This document shows positions 9,448 through 18,267 of a stretch of 64,000 nucleotides of DNA, one piece after another. Below the pieces are notes generated by a model. It did no database searches and was not told the origin of the DNA. It was given only the letters and a program-made list of their open reading frames with translations. The translations under genes were made by a program, and so were the position numbers. The DNA is taken from the NCBI RefSeq assembly GCF_025398255.1, contig NZ_JAODNW010000017.1:62001-126000 (forward strand), read 5' to 3'. Positions within the stretch are counted from its first letter, which is position 1; each line of letters opens with the position of its first letter. The DNA is from Chelativorans intermedius. Its GTDB lineage: Bacteria > Pseudomonadota > Alphaproteobacteria > Rhizobiales > Rhizobiaceae.

Positions 9448-11015
9448 GCGAAGATTCCATGCATGAACCAGCGCGGAGCCTCTGCCACCGCCCCGTAAAG
9501 GCCCTGGCGGAAGAGCCAGAAACGCCGGCCTTCGGCATCCTCGATGCGGAAATAGTCGCGCTCGGGCGCGTCTTCCATCTCGCGCCACCATTCCGGCGCC
9601 AGGCGCTCCGGGCCTTCTGCGCGCGCCACATGATATGTGGCGCGCCGCCAGCGGAAACGCAGCGGTGGCCCCTCCGGCACCTCGGCGGCCACAACGTCCA
9701 CCGGCTCGGGGCGGGCAAAGAGGCGGATCGGCCGTTCCCCGCCGGCCGGGCCTTGTGCCGGCTTTTTCTGCTGGCCGGCGGCGAAGGGGACCATGCGCAC
9801 GGCGCGTTCGGGGACATGGCTTTCCACGGGCACGGGCCGTCGCAGCGCCGTCTCGCCGAGCCGGGCGGCGAGGCGATCGGCGAAAAGGGCAAGCGCTGCC
9901 TCCGCCTCTCTGCTCTCGCCGGCCAGATCCGTCTGGACAATGGCGAAGGGAGAGGCTTCGAGCACGGAAAGCCGCACCAGCTCGAAGCCGTATCCGGTAT
10001 CGAGCTCCTCCCCGGTGGCTGCAAGCTTCTCGCGGAACAGCCTGCGGATTGCAGCCGGGTCGCGCACGGGACGTGCGGTGCGCACCACGAGCCTGTGCAC
10101 CGCGCCATCGACCCGGAAAAGGGAAAGCTGCAGCGCGTCGGCCCCCTCGCCGCGGCGCTCCAGTTCCTGGCGCAGGGTGAGGGCGAGCCGATGGGAAAGA
10201 GCCTCGATCTCCTCGACCTGCATTATCGGCTCGGCCAGTTGCCGCTCCACCGAAAGAGGGGGGGCAGGCCGGCGCGGGCAGATGGCTTCCTCGGCCTGCC
10301 CCAGCGCCTGGTCCAGCCGCCGCACGAGCCCGGCCCCGAAGCGCCGCACCAGGGGCGCGCGCGGTGCATCCAGGATGGCGCCCACCGTATGGAGACCGAC
10401 GCCTTGCAGGCCGGCGCGGGCCCGCGCGTCGATGCGCAGGGCGGACAGGGGGAGAGGGGCAAGCGCCTGCCGCTCCGCACCGGGTGGAACGATCGCCGGG
10501 CCTGAAAAACGCGCCACGGCCCAGGCAGCCCCAGGGCAGGAGGCAAGCCCCGCCCGCGCATCGAAGCCCTGGGACAGGAGGCGTGACAGGATGTCCCGCA
10601 TCATCGCCTGCTCGCCGCCGAAGAGGTGGGCGCAGCCGGTGATGTCGAGAAACAGGCCGTCGGCCCCGTCGAGGGCGACAAGCGGCGTGTAGCGGTCGCA
10701 CCACTCGGCAATCTCCTCCAGCAGGCGGCGGTCGGCCTGCGGGTCTGCCTCGACGATGGCGAGCGAGGGATGCATGGCCCGCGCATCGGCCAGGCCGAGG
10801 CCGGGCCTCAACCCCAGCGCTTCAGCCCGTTCGTCGAGGGCGGCGATGCGCTGAGCGCCCTTCTCGCGGTGGCTGACCGCCAGGGGCGGATGGCACGCTG
10901 GCGCGCCGCAACGCCACGACCGCCCCACCCGCCTGCGCAGGATGCGGTCGGTGGCCAGATGCGGGAACCACAGCGCGAGCACGCGCCGGGCGGACTTCAC
11001 GGAGGCTGAGGGCAT
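9444..11015 (-). CDS. imuB: ImuB, non-catalytic Y-family polymerase-like mutasome protein
   Basis: 523 residues. The N-terminus [15 protein letters not shown] replaces the DxD-type catalytic acid motif of true Y-family polymerases, and the second motif reads [16 protein letters not shown], both typical of ImuB, which lacks polymerase activity and acts as a hub for DnaE2, ImuA and the beta clamp. A helix-hairpin-like region (LGVGL-type, here [10 protein letters not shown]) follows, and the C-terminal part has the [15 protein letters not shown] and [24 protein letters not shown] blocks common in the family. ATG 11015 is needed to include the conserved start; it lies within the 3' end of imuA (194-bp overlap). 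The stop overlaps dnaE2. Confidence 0.95.
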   Translation of the reverse strand: MPSASVKSARRVLALWFPHLATDRILRRRVGRSWRCGAPACHPPLAVSHREKGAQRIAALDERAEALGLRPGLGLADARAMHPSLAIVEADPQADRRLLEEIAEWCDRYTPLVALDGADGLFLDITGCAHLFGGEQAMMRDILSRLLSQGFDARAGLASCPGAAWAVARFSGPAIVPPGAERQALAPLPLSALRIDARARAGLQGVGLHTVGAILDAPRAPLVRRFGAGLVRRLDQALGQAEEAICPRRPAPPLSVERQLAEPIMQVEEIEALSHRLALTLRQELERRGEGADALQLSLFRVDGAVHRLVVRTARPVRDPAAIRRLFREKLAATGEELDTGYGFELVRLSVLEASPFAIVQTDLAGESREAEAALALFADRLAARLGETALRRPVPVESHVPERAVRMVPFAAGQQKKPAQGPAGGERPIRLFARPEPVDVVAAEVPEGPPLRFRWRRATYHVARAEGPERLAPEWWREMEDAPERDYFRIEDAEGRRFWLFRQGLYGAVAEAPRWFMHGIFA

Positions 11016-11811
11016 CGGGGTTCCACTCCACAACGAAACTTTCCTGCAGGCCGGCACGGCTTTTTCCGATGGCGACGGCGAAGGCGGGATGACCGATCGT
11101 CCCCTCCAGGGGGGCGGCAAGGGTTGCGCGTGGCGCGGCCGGGGCAGCGCCCACCTCAAGGCGCAGCGGCGCCGCCGTCGGCTCCGCCAGTGCCCATTCG
11201 CGCAGCAGAAGGACGGGGCGCCCCGCCTCCTGCGCGCGCCGGTGGAGCCGGCGGGTGGCCGTCAGGTCGAGACGTGCGGGATTGCCCCGCACTTCCAGGA
11301 TGACGGCGCAAAGCTCGTCCACCCGCGCCGCCTCCTCCGCCGCCCACAGCGCATCGGCGAGGTGCCGGGCGGCGCAGAACAGGAAGGCATCCGCCTCCAC
11401 CCCGAAAAGCCTTTCCAGACCAGGCGCGTAGGGATTTCCCGCCTCGCGGAAAAGGTCTCTCCCGCCGATCCAGAGCAGCGGACGCCGCCGCCCGCTTTCC
11501 TCCTTGCGGACAAGGGCGGCCAGGGCGAGGGCAAAGCCCGCCGCCGCGCCCGCATCGCGGGTCTGCCGGCCGTGGATCTCGATGAGCGCGGCCAGCGGCA
11601 CGCCGCCGCCCAGCGCGGCGTCGAACCTGGCGACGCCCGTCTCCAGAACGCCGGCGGCAGCGGCCCGGCGGGCGGCCATGCCGCCGTGACGCAGCACGTC
11701 GCTGCCTTGCCCGCCCGGCATGGCGAGCGGCTCGGGCAGCGTGCCCTCGATCCTGGCGATTTCCCGGCGCAGGGCGCAAATGGTCTCCCGCGCCATGGCA
11801 GTGCGTGCCAT
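10822..11811 (-). CDS. imuA: ImuA, RecA-related SOS mutagenesis protein
   Basis: 329 residues. The core (residues ~45-240) is RecA/SulA-like: LETGVARFDAALGGGVPLAALIEIHG, a strand PLLWIGG, and the FLFCAARHLADALWAAEEAAR and VILEVRG elements. ImuA is a small accessory protein of the ImuB-DnaE2 mutasome that interacts with ImuB and RecA. ATG 11811 was chosen because GGAG (11820-11823) lies 8 bases upstream; a GTG at 11820 and an ATG at 11796 are alternatives. The last ~64 residues overlap imuB, are rich in Pro, Arg and Ala and are probably not conserved. A perfect LexA box sits 25-39 bp upstream. Confidence 0.92.
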   Translation of the reverse strand: MARTAMARETICALRREIARIEGTLPEPLAMPGGQGSDVLRHGGMAARRAAAAGVLETGVARFDAALGGGVPLAALIEIHGRQTRDAGAAAGFALALAALVRKEESGRRRPLLWIGGRDLFREAGNPYAPGLERLFGVEADAFLFCAARHLADALWAAEEAARVDELCAVILEVRGNPARLDLTATRRLHRRAQEAGRPVLLLREWALAEPTAAPLRLEVGAAPAAPRATLAAPLEGTIGHPAFAVAIGKSRAGLQESFVVEWNPDALSLREVRPARARAVVPASGHRPHPAQAGGAVVALRRASVPSAPGGQPPREGRSAHRRPRRTG

Positions 11812-11835
11812 GCCGTTCACTCCGGCCCATCATTT

Positions 11836-11850
11836 GTTCTCTATATGTTC
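11836..11850 (-). promoter_or_regulatory. LexA (SOS) box upstream of imuA-imuB-dnaE2
   Basis: The sequence GTTCTCTATATGTTC is a perfect match to the alphaproteobacterial LexA operator GTTC-N7-GTTC. It lies 25 bp before the imuA start, where it would overlap the promoter. LexA control of this cassette is established in Caulobacter and rhizobia; here it is inferred from the site. Confidence 0.92.
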
Positions 11851-11879
11851 TTATCGATTCCAGAGCTTTCCCCGCGAGT

Positions 11880-11899
11880 CAAGGGGATTTCGCCCCTTG
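11880..11899 (-). terminator. Hairpin between lolA and imuA
   Basis: CAAGGGG-ATTTCG-CCCCTTG forms a perfect 7-bp stem just downstream of the lolA stop. No T-run follows on the lolA strand, so it is at best a weak terminator or an RNA-stabilising hairpin. Confidence 0.35.
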
Positions 11900-11922
11900 C
11901 TGCAGGCGGCGCTTCTGCACCC

Positions 11923-12579
11923 TCAGTAGCCGCGGTTGAGCTGGTTGACGCGCCGGTAATCGATCTTGAAGACGCTGGGGTCGAAGGTGACGCCCTGCTG
12001 CACATTGTAGATCATCACCGTGGTGTCCCGCCCCTGGGCGTCGGTGATCGTCCATTGGCGCAGCGCGTAGGATTCGGCGTCGAACATCATGGTGATGGTG
12101 GAGCTGCCGAAAGCCCGGCGGTCGGCCAGCCGGATGGTGGCCAGCTCCTCGTCCTCTTCGACACTCTGCACCTTGTCGCCCGACAGGTCGATGCGTCTGT
12201 CGAGCAGCAGCTTCAGCGGCGTTTGCGACAGCGGATAGACGTCCGCCGTGTTCATCTTCTTGTTCCACACCACGACGGAGGTGCCGTCGGAGATGACGCG
12301 AAAGCCGGATGAGCCCTCATAGTCGAAGCGCAGCTTGCCGGGCCGCTCGATATAGAACTTGCCGCCCGTCTGTTCGCCACGCGGGCCGAACTGCACGAAG
12401 TCGCCGGTCATGGTGCGCACGCGGGAGAAGTGATCGGCGATGCGCTGGGCGGTGTCGGCCGCCGCCTGCCCGGTGCCGGCGGCCAGCGCTGCGAGCACGA
12501 GAAAGGCGGGGAGGATCAGGGTGAGGCTTCGCCTGGCGAATGCGGCCATGCTGTCCAATGCTCCGAAACGGTTCCTCAT
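11923..12579 (-). CDS. lolA: Outer-membrane lipoprotein carrier protein LolA
   Basis: 218 residues with an N-terminal signal peptide (hydrophobic ILPAFLVLAALAAGTGQAAAD, cleavage near residue 41) and a LolA-type beta barrel: HFSRVRTMTGDFVQFGP, the GGKFYIERPGKLRFDYEG strand pair, and the LWxxD-like DGTSVVVWNKKMNTADVYPL section. LolA ferries lipoproteins across the periplasm to the outer membrane. The gene follows ftsK by 60 bp in the same direction, an arrangement familiar from Rhizobiales. The start at 12579 gives a rather long n-region; an internal ATG about ten codons later is also possible. Confidence 0.92.
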   Translation of the reverse strand: MRNRFGALDSMAAFARRSLTLILPAFLVLAALAAGTGQAAADTAQRIADHFSRVRTMTGDFVQFGPRGEQTGGKFYIERPGKLRFDYEGSSGFRVISDGTSVVVWNKKMNTADVYPLSQTPLKLLLDRRIDLSGDKVQSVEEDEELATIRLADRRAFGSSTITMMFDAESYALRQWTITDAQGRDTTVMIYNVQQGVTFDPSVFKIDYRRVNQLNRGY

Positions 12580-12638
12580 TGCGCGACAGCCTAGAGACGG
12601 TTAGGGGCCGAATTTGGGCCTTCGCGCGGCGTTTCTCT

Positions 12639-15125
12639 TCAGGCGTCTTCCTGTTCCGTGGGCACCAGGATCTCGCGCTTGCCGGCATGGTTGGCCGGGC
12701 CGACGATGCCCTCCTGCTCCATGCGTTCGATGATGGAGGCCGCCCGGTTGTAGCCGATGCCGAGGCGGCGCTGGATATAGCTGGTCGAGGCCTTGCCGTC
12801 GCGCAGCACCACGGCGACCGCCTGGTCGTATGGATCGTCGGAATTGCCCAGATTGCCGCTGCCGGCGGAGGAAGAAGAGGCTTCTTCCCCGTCGTCCTGC
12901 GTCACCGCCTCGAGATAGTCCGGCGCGCCCTGCGTCTTCAGATGCGCCACGATCTCCTCCACCTCCTGATCGGAGACGAAAGGCCCGTGCACGCGCTGGA
13001 TGCGCCCGCCGCCCATCATGTAGAGCATGTCGCCCTGGCCGAGCAGCTGCTCGGCACCCTGCTCGCCGAGGATGGTGCGGCTGTCGATCTTGGAGGTGAC
13101 CTGGAAGGAGATGCGCGTCGGGAAGTTGGCCTTGATGGTGCCGGTGATCACGTCCACCGATGGGCGCTGCGTGGCCATGATGACGTGGATGCCGGCGGCG
13201 CGCGCCATCTGGGCCAGCCGCTGCACCGCGCCTTCGATGTCCTTGCCGGCGACCATCATCAGGTCCGCCATCTCGTCGATGATGACGACGATGAAGGGCA
13301 TCGGCTCCAGATCGAGCTCCTCGCTCTCGTAGATCGCCTCTCCCGTCTCGCGGTCGAAGCCGGTCTGCACCGTGCGGGTGATCCTCTCGCCCTTCTTCTT
13401 GGCGGCGGCCACACGCTGGTTGAAGCCCTCGATGTTGCGCACGCCCACCTTGGACATCTTGCGGTAGCGGTCCTCCATCTCCCGCACCGTCCATTTGAGC
13501 GCCACCACCGCCTTCTTAGGATCGGTGACGACCGGGGTCAGCAGATGCGGTATGCCGTCGTAGATGGACAGCTCCAGCATCTTCGGGTCGATCATGATGA
13601 GCCGGCACTGCTCCGGCGTCATGCGGTAGAGCAGCGACAGGATCATGGTGTTGATCGACACCGATTTGCCCGAGCCGGTGGTGCCGGCCACCAGCAGGTG
13701 GGGCATCTTGGCAAGGTCGGCGATCACCGCGCTGCCGTTGATGGTCTTGCCCAGCGCCAGAGCCAGCTTGCACTTGGTGGCCTCGAATTCGCGGCTGGCC
13801 AGAAGCTCGCGCAGGAACACCGTCTCGCGTGTCGCGTTGGGCAGCTCGATGCCGATGGCGTTGCGCCCCGGAACCACGGCCACGCGGGCGGCGATGGCGC
13901 TCATGGAGCGGGCGATGTCGTCGGCCAGGCCGATGACGCGCGAGGACTTGATGCCGGGTGCCGGCTCCAGCTCGTAGAGCGTGACGACCGGCCCGGGTCG
14001 CACGTGAATGATCTCGCCCTTGACGCCGAAATCCTCCAGAACGCCTTCGAGCAGCCGTGCATTCTGCTCCAGCGCCTCCTTGGAAAGACTCGGATCCCTG
14101 GTCGAGGCTTTCGGCTCGGCCAGAAGGTGCAGGGAGGGCAGCGTGAACTCGCCCGAATCCAGGAAAGAAGGCTGCGCCTCGCGGCGCACGCGCGCCCCCG
14201 GTGCCGGCCGCGGCGCGGGGTTGTCCACGCGGGCGGCAGGTTGCGGCGGCTGCAGCCGCGGCGCAGCGGGAACGGCAGGCGGCGCGATCTCGAGACCATC
14301 GGCGTCGAAATCGGGCTCGATGCGCATGTCCTCCGGCATCCCTGGCGCGGCCGGCGGCATGGGCGTGTCCAGCTCCGGCGGCAGCTCGTCCTCGTGGACG
14401 GCAAAGCGGCGACGCCAGAAGGCACGAATCGACAGCCACCAATGGGCGAGCACGCCGAGCGCGATGAAGCCGCCTTCGTCGTCTGCGTCGTCGATCTCCT
14501 CGTCGAGGGCGTCGGGCTCCTCCTCCTGCACGGCGGGCGCCGGGCGCGCCGTCCGGCCGAAGACGCCGGCGCCATAGAGGGTGAGCCAGACCGCCGGGCC
14601 GGCAAGCAGGGCGGCAATGGCGGCGCCGAACAGACCGGCAGGATAGGTGCCGCCGAGAAGGGCAGGGGCGGCCAGCACCACGTCGCCGAAGACCCCGCCG
14701 AGCCCGGTCGGCAGCGGCCAGGTCTGCGGCGGTGTCGCGCAGCCGGCCATGCCGGCGGCCAGCACCGCCCCGCCGAACCAGGCAGCCAGCCGGCGCCCCG
14801 GCTTGTCGATGCCGCGCGCGGTGAGCAGGAAGATGCCCCAGAAGACGGCCGGCACCAGCCCCACCACCGATGCGAGGCCGAAGAACTGCATGGCGATGTC
14901 GGCATAGACGGCGCCGGGATAGCCCATCGCATTGGTCACCGGGTTGTCGGTGGCGTAGCTGAAGCTCGGATCGGCCACATTCCAGGTGGCGAGACTGGCC
15001 AGGCAGAAGGCGACAAGGGCAAGCGACAACAGCCCCAGCCCGCGCGCCGCCTGCCGCCGCAGGAAACCGTGCACCCCGAAGCTGCCTTCGTGCATGGCAT
15101 ATGTCGCGAAAGAACCGGAACTCAT
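12639..15125 (-). CDS. ftsK: DNA translocase FtsK
   Basis: 828 residues. Four hydrophobic segments in the first ~200 residues anchor the protein at the septum; a short acidic/Pro-rich linker (about residues 200-330) follows, then the RecA-like motor with Walker A GTTGSGKS (near residue 482), [13 protein letters not shown] as Walker B, and a C-terminal winged-helix gamma domain (DPYDQAVAV...[17 protein letters not shown]) that reads KOPS and activates XerD. It pumps the terminus region during division. The linker is short compared with E. coli FtsK (1,329 residues), as in other alphaproteobacteria. ATG 15125 has AGGGA 7 bases upstream; ATG 15131 and TTG 15143 are alternatives. A CtrA box lies upstream. 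Confidence 0.96.
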   Translation of the reverse strand: MSSGSFATYAMHEGSFGVHGFLRRQAARGLGLLSLALVAFCLASLATWNVADPSFSYATDNPVTNAMGYPGAVYADIAMQFFGLASVVGLVPAVFWGIFLLTARGIDKPGRRLAAWFGGAVLAAGMAGCATPPQTWPLPTGLGGVFGDVVLAAPALLGGTYPAGLFGAAIAALLAGPAVWLTLYGAGVFGRTARPAPAVQEEEPDALDEEIDDADDEGGFIALGVLAHWWLSIRAFWRRRFAVHEDELPPELDTPMPPAAPGMPEDMRIEPDFDADGLEIAPPAVPAAPRLQPPQPAARVDNPAPRPAPGARVRREAQPSFLDSGEFTLPSLHLLAEPKASTRDPSLSKEALEQNARLLEGVLEDFGVKGEIIHVRPGPVVTLYELEPAPGIKSSRVIGLADDIARSMSAIAARVAVVPGRNAIGIELPNATRETVFLRELLASREFEATKCKLALALGKTINGSAVIADLAKMPHLLVAGTTGSGKSVSINTMILSLLYRMTPEQCRLIMIDPKMLELSIYDGIPHLLTPVVTDPKKAVVALKWTVREMEDRYRKMSKVGVRNIEGFNQRVAAAKKKGERITRTVQTGFDRETGEAIYESEELDLEPMPFIVVIIDEMADLMMVAGKDIEGAVQRLAQMARAAGIHVIMATQRPSVDVITGTIKANFPTRISFQVTSKIDSRTILGEQGAEQLLGQGDMLYMMGGGRIQRVHGPFVSDQEVEEIVAHLKTQGAPDYLEAVTQDDGEEASSSSAGSGNLGNSDDPYDQAVAVVLRDGKASTSYIQRRLGIGYNRAASIIERMEQEGIVGPANHAGKREILVPTEQEDA

Positions 15126-15201
15126 TCGCATTTCCCTGTCCAAACGTCATCGACGGCGCGCCAGACGCGCCGGCACCGGCCTCACCCTAGCCGGGCGAAG
15201 G

Positions 15202-15217
15202 TTAAGGCGGCATTAAC
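15202..15217 (-). promoter_or_regulatory. CtrA binding site upstream of ftsK
   Basis: GGTTAA-GGCGGCA-TTAACC matches the full CtrA consensus TTAA-N7-TTAAC on both strands. It is 77-92 bp upstream of the ftsK start, so it could act at the ftsK promoter and tie its expression to the cell cycle. Site recognition is by eye; no promoter elements were confirmed. Confidence 0.65.
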
Positions 15218-15243
15218 CATGGCAGGCGGGCGTGGCGGCGGGA

Positions 15244-15276
15244 AAACAAAAAAAGAGGCCCGGATCGCTCCGGGCC
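15244..15276 (-). terminator. Rho-independent terminator of glnK-amtB
   Basis: On the minus strand an 8-bp GC stem (GGCCCGGA, loop GCGA, TCCGGGCC) is followed by TCTTTTTTTGTTTT. It is the classic form and lies ~90 bp after the amtB stop. It would also insulate ftsK from read-through. Confidence 0.9.
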
Positions 15277-15281
15277 AGGAG

Positions 15282-15346
15282 GCAGCAAGACGGCTTGCTG
15301 CGACGGGAGTCTGTGATCTCCGGCCGGACGGGCCGCCCGGCCGGAG
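15282..15346. other. Two further perfect hairpins after amtB
   Basis: GCAGCAAG-ACGG-CTTGCTGC (15282-15301) and a 10-bp stem CTCCGGCCGG / CCGGCCGGAG with a 9-base loop (15318-15346) sit between the amtB stop and the terminator. With the terminator they give three stems in ~100 bases of 3' UTR. They may stabilise the mRNA 3' end; no function is known. Confidence 0.6.
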
Positions 15347-15363
15347 GAGCGTGCTGCAGGCGT

Positions 15364-16719
15364 CTATCTCACGCGCGAGGCGATGAACTCGGGATAGGCT
15401 TCGACGCCGACCTCGCCGACGTCGAGGCCCGTCTGTTCCTCTTCGGGGCTCACCCGCAGGCCCATCGTGGCCTTCAGGACGGCCCAGACCGCCAGCGAGA
15501 CGACGAAGGTGAACACGCCATAGGCGATGATGCCGACGATCTGCACGCCGAAGCTGGTCTCGGCATTGGTGAGCGGCACGGCGATCGTGCCCCAGATGCC
15601 GGCGATCAGGTGGACGGGGATGGCGCCGACCACGTCGTCGATCTTGAACTTGTCGAGCAGCGGCACCGTGAAGACGACGATCACGCCGCCGATGGCGCCG
15701 ATGACGATGGCCATGAAGGGGCTTGGCGTCAGCGGTTCGGCGGTGATGGAGACGAGACCGGCCAGCGCGCCGTTGAGCACGAAGGTGATGTCCACCTTCT
15801 TGTAGACGATCTGCGTGAGGATCAGCGCCGCCACCACGCCGCCGGCGGCGGCCAGATTGGTGTTGGCGAAGATGCGGCTCACATCCGAGGCATCGGCGTT
15901 GGAACCCAGCGCAAGCTGCGAGGCGCCGTTGAAGCCGAACCAGCCGAGCCACAGGATGAAGGTGCCAAGCGTGGCGAGCGCCATGTTGGAGCCCGGAATC
16001 GGCTGCACCTGGCCCTGCGGGCCGTATTTGCCCTCGCGCGCGCCCAGCAGGATGGCGCCGGCAAGGGCCGCCCAGCCGCCCACCGAGTGCACCAGCGTCG
16101 AACCGGCGAAATCGGAAAAGCCCATTTCGGAGAGCCAGCCGCCGCCCCACTGCCAGGAGCCGGCGATGGGATAGATGAAGCCGGTCAGCACGACCACGAA
16201 GACGAGGAACGGCCACAGCTTGATGCGCTCGGCAAGCGTGCCGGAGACGATCGAGGCGGCCGTGGCCACGAAGACCATCTGGAAGAACCAGTCGGAGGCC
16301 ACCGCGTAATCGCCCTCGTTGGCCACGCCCGCATCGGGCCAGCCATAGGGCCAGAAGGTGCCGAAATAGCCGTTCACATCGACATACATCAGCGAGTAGC
16401 CGACGACCCAGTACATCAGCCCGGCGATGGAATAGAGCGCGATGTTCTTCAGAAGCTGCATGGAGACGTTCTTGGAACGCACCATGCCCGCCTCCAGCAT
16501 GGCGAAGCCCGCCGCCATCCACATGACCAGAAAACCGCCCATGAGGAAGAGAAGCGTGTTGAAGACGAAGGCCGTCTCGCCGGATACGCCTGCCGCCGCC
16601 GCTTCCGCCGCTTCCTCGGCCGCCTCCTGCGCGAAGGCCGGCAGCGTGGCGAAGGCGGCAAACGCCAGGGCCCCCAGCCCCGCACCGCATGTGGCGAATG
16701 TCATTTTCGGAAATCTCAT
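15364..16719 (-). CDS. amtB: Ammonium transporter AmtB
   Basis: 451 residues: a signal peptide (cleavage near PAFAQ, residue ~30), a short Ala/Glu spacer, then about 11 membrane helices. The twin-His pore residues are in LVHSVGGWAAL and PVHLIAGIWG; the Phe-gate region and the GxxxLxxA helices are intact. AmtB conducts NH4+/NH3 across the inner membrane and is blocked by GlnK when nitrogen is plentiful. The C-terminal cytoplasmic tail (LRVSPEEEQTGLDVGEVG) carries the conserved PII-contact region. ATG 16719 has GGGAG upstream; ATG 16704 is possible. It follows glnK by 32 bp, the standard glnK-amtB operon. Confidence 0.96.
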   Translation of the reverse strand: MRFPKMTFATCGAGLGALAFAAFATLPAFAQEAAEEAAEAAAAGVSGETAFVFNTLLFLMGGFLVMWMAAGFAMLEAGMVRSKNVSMQLLKNIALYSIAGLMYWVVGYSLMYVDVNGYFGTFWPYGWPDAGVANEGDYAVASDWFFQMVFVATAASIVSGTLAERIKLWPFLVFVVVLTGFIYPIAGSWQWGGGWLSEMGFSDFAGSTLVHSVGGWAALAGAILLGAREGKYGPQGQVQPIPGSNMALATLGTFILWLGWFGFNGASQLALGSNADASDVSRIFANTNLAAAGGVVAALILTQIVYKKVDITFVLNGALAGLVSITAEPLTPSPFMAIVIGAIGGVIVVFTVPLLDKFKIDDVVGAIPVHLIAGIWGTIAVPLTNAETSFGVQIVGIIAYGVFTFVVSLAVWAVLKATMGLRVSPEEEQTGLDVGEVGVEAYPEFIASRVR

Positions 16720-16751
16720 TTCATCGTTCTCCCTGAAAAGGCCGGCGCTGA

Positions 16752-17090
16752 TCACAGCGCGTCCGCGTCGGTTTCGCCGGTGCGGATGCGCACGGCTTTC
16801 TCGATGTTGTGGACGAAGATCTTGCCGTCGCCGATCTGGCCGGTCTTGGCGGCGGTGGTGATGGCATCCACGGCCTTGTCGGCCATGCTGTCCTCGACGG
16901 CCACTTCCACCTTCACCTTCGGCAGGAAGCTCACCGCATATTCGGCGCCGCGATAGATTTCCGTATGCCCCTTTTGCCGCCCGTAGCCCTTCACCTCGGT
17001 AACGGTCAGCCCCTGAATGCCAAGCTCGGTCAGCGCTTCGCGCACTGCCTCCAGCTTGAACGGCTTTATGATTGCCATGACGAGTTTCAT
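16752..17090 (-). CDS. glnK: Nitrogen regulatory protein PII (GlnK)
   Basis: 112 residues, exact PII length. MKLVMAIIKPFKLEAVREAL opens the ferredoxin-like fold; the T-loop contains Tyr51 (in TEIYRGAEY), the uridylylation target; the B-loop KTGQIGDGKIF binds ATP. GlnK senses 2-oxoglutarate, ATP/ADP and glutamine (through GlnD) and gates AmtB. Location directly before amtB identifies it as GlnK rather than GlnB, which normally precedes glnA. A sigma-54-like promoter is found ~85 bp upstream. Confidence 0.97.
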   Translation of the reverse strand: MKLVMAIIKPFKLEAVREALTELGIQGLTVTEVKGYGRQKGHTEIYRGAEYAVSFLPKVKVEVAVEDSMADKAVDAITTAAKTGQIGDGKIFVHNIEKAVRIRTGETDADAL

Positions 17091-17174
17091 CAGGATTCAC
17101 CTCTGCCTCTGCGGACGGACCGCGTTGCAAGTGCCGCCGACCCCCAGAAGGTGCGGCCGGCAGCAACAAGAGAA

Positions 17175-17190
17175 TCAAGCGGCGTGCCAA
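17175..17190 (-). promoter_or_regulatory. Candidate sigma-54 promoter for glnK-amtB
   Basis: On the minus strand TTGGCACG-CCGC-TTGAT matches the RpoN consensus YTGGCACG-N4-TTGCW except for A in place of the usual C in the -12 GC. Start of transcription would fall near 17165, ~75 bases before glnK. NtrC/RpoN control of this operon is well known in rhizobia, which supports the call; the -12 mismatch weakens it. Confidence 0.5.
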
Positions 17191-17308
17191 CCGCGCGCAG
17201 ATGCGCCTAACGCGCTTGAATCGCAGAGGAAAACTGGCGCCGGCAGCAGGCGATGCCGGCATATCCCGAGGCGGGGAGCCTAATGAATGGGCAAATTTTC
17301 AGATTTGC

Positions 17309-18175
17309 CTATTTTTTGCGCAACCGTATGAGCCCCTCCTGGGCCACCGAGGCGACGAGCCTCCCATCGCGGGAATAGATGCTGCCGCGCGACAGTCCGC
17401 GCGCCCCGCGGGCCGACGGGCTGTCCTGCGTGTAGAGCAGCCAGTCGTCGAGCGGGTGCGGACGGTGGAACCACATGGCGTGGTCGAGGCTGGCCATCTG
17501 CAGCTCAGGATCGAACACCGAGCGCCCATGGGCGAATGTGGCGGTATCGAGCAGCGTCATGTCCGACAGATAGGCGAGCACGGCGGCCTGGATGGCACGG
17601 TCGTCGGGCACCGGCCCGGTGGCCCGCATCCACACGTGCTGGCAGGGCGGCAGCTTCTTGCGCGTCGTGTAGTGTTCCACATGGACGGGGCGGATTTCCA
17701 CCGGCCGCTCCCGCTCCCAGTAGCGGCGGATGAGCTCCGGCACGCGCTCGCCAAAGGCGGCGAGGAACTCCCGCTGCGAGCGCAGCGTCTCCGGCGCCGG
17801 CACGTCGTGCGGCATCGGCATCTGGTGTTCCAGCCCCTCCTCGTCGATCTGGAAGGAGGCGGCGAGCGAAAAGATGGCCGCCCCGTGCTGGATGGCGACG
17901 ACGCGCCGCGTGGTGAAGCTGCCGCCGTCTCGGATCCGGTCCACCTCGTAGATGATGGGCACCGAGGGGTCCCCCGGCCGCAGGAAATAGCAATGCAGCG
18001 AATGCACGTGGCGGTCTGCCGCAACGGTGCGCTGGGCGGCCACCAGCGCCTGGCCGATGACCTGGCCGCCGAACACGCGCTGCCAGCCCACCTGCGGGCT
18101 GCGACCGCGAAACAGGTTGTGTTCGAGCGCTTCGAGATTAAGAATGTCGAGAAGCGCCTCAATGGCCGACGGCAT
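17309..18175 (-). CDS. tesB: Acyl-CoA thioesterase II (TesB)
   Basis: 288 residues forming a double hotdog. Family signatures include LFRGRSPQVGWQRVFGGQVIGQAL near the N-terminus, HSLHCYFLRPGD, RDGGSFTTRRVVAIQ, and the C-terminal half with SLDHAMWFHRP (catalytic Asp region) and LLYTQDSPSARGARGLSRGSI. It hydrolyses medium and long acyl-CoAs. It is divergently placed to the FAD hydroxylase gene with ~90 bp between starts and lies beyond the glnK promoter region in the same direction. Start ATG 18175 gives the full conserved N-terminus. Confidence 0.95.
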   Translation of the reverse strand: MPSAIEALLDILNLEALEHNLFRGRSPQVGWQRVFGGQVIGQALVAAQRTVAADRHVHSLHCYFLRPGDPSVPIIYEVDRIRDGGSFTTRRVVAIQHGAAIFSLAASFQIDEEGLEHQMPMPHDVPAPETLRSQREFLAAFGERVPELIRRYWERERPVEIRPVHVEHYTTRKKLPPCQHVWMRATGPVPDDRAIQAAVLAYLSDMTLLDTATFAHGRSVFDPELQMASLDHAMWFHRPHPLDDWLLYTQDSPSARGARGLSRGSIYSRDGRLVASVAQEGLIRLRKK

Positions 18176-18267
18176 GTGAGCGACCTCCTGGCGGAGTGTT
18201 GCGGGACAGCAGCGACAAACCGGAGGGCGCGGCGCAAGTCAAGCGGCAACGCAATGGAGGACACCCC

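Noticed and set aside
6220-9498. A 1,092-codon plus-strand frame opposite dnaE2.
   Set aside because: No family similarity; exactly antisense to a polymerase with complete motifs.
9448-10704. Upstream extension of the dnaE2 frame by 419 codons.
   Set aside because: It lies within imuB; the conserved PHP start and the ATGA overlap fix the start at 9447.
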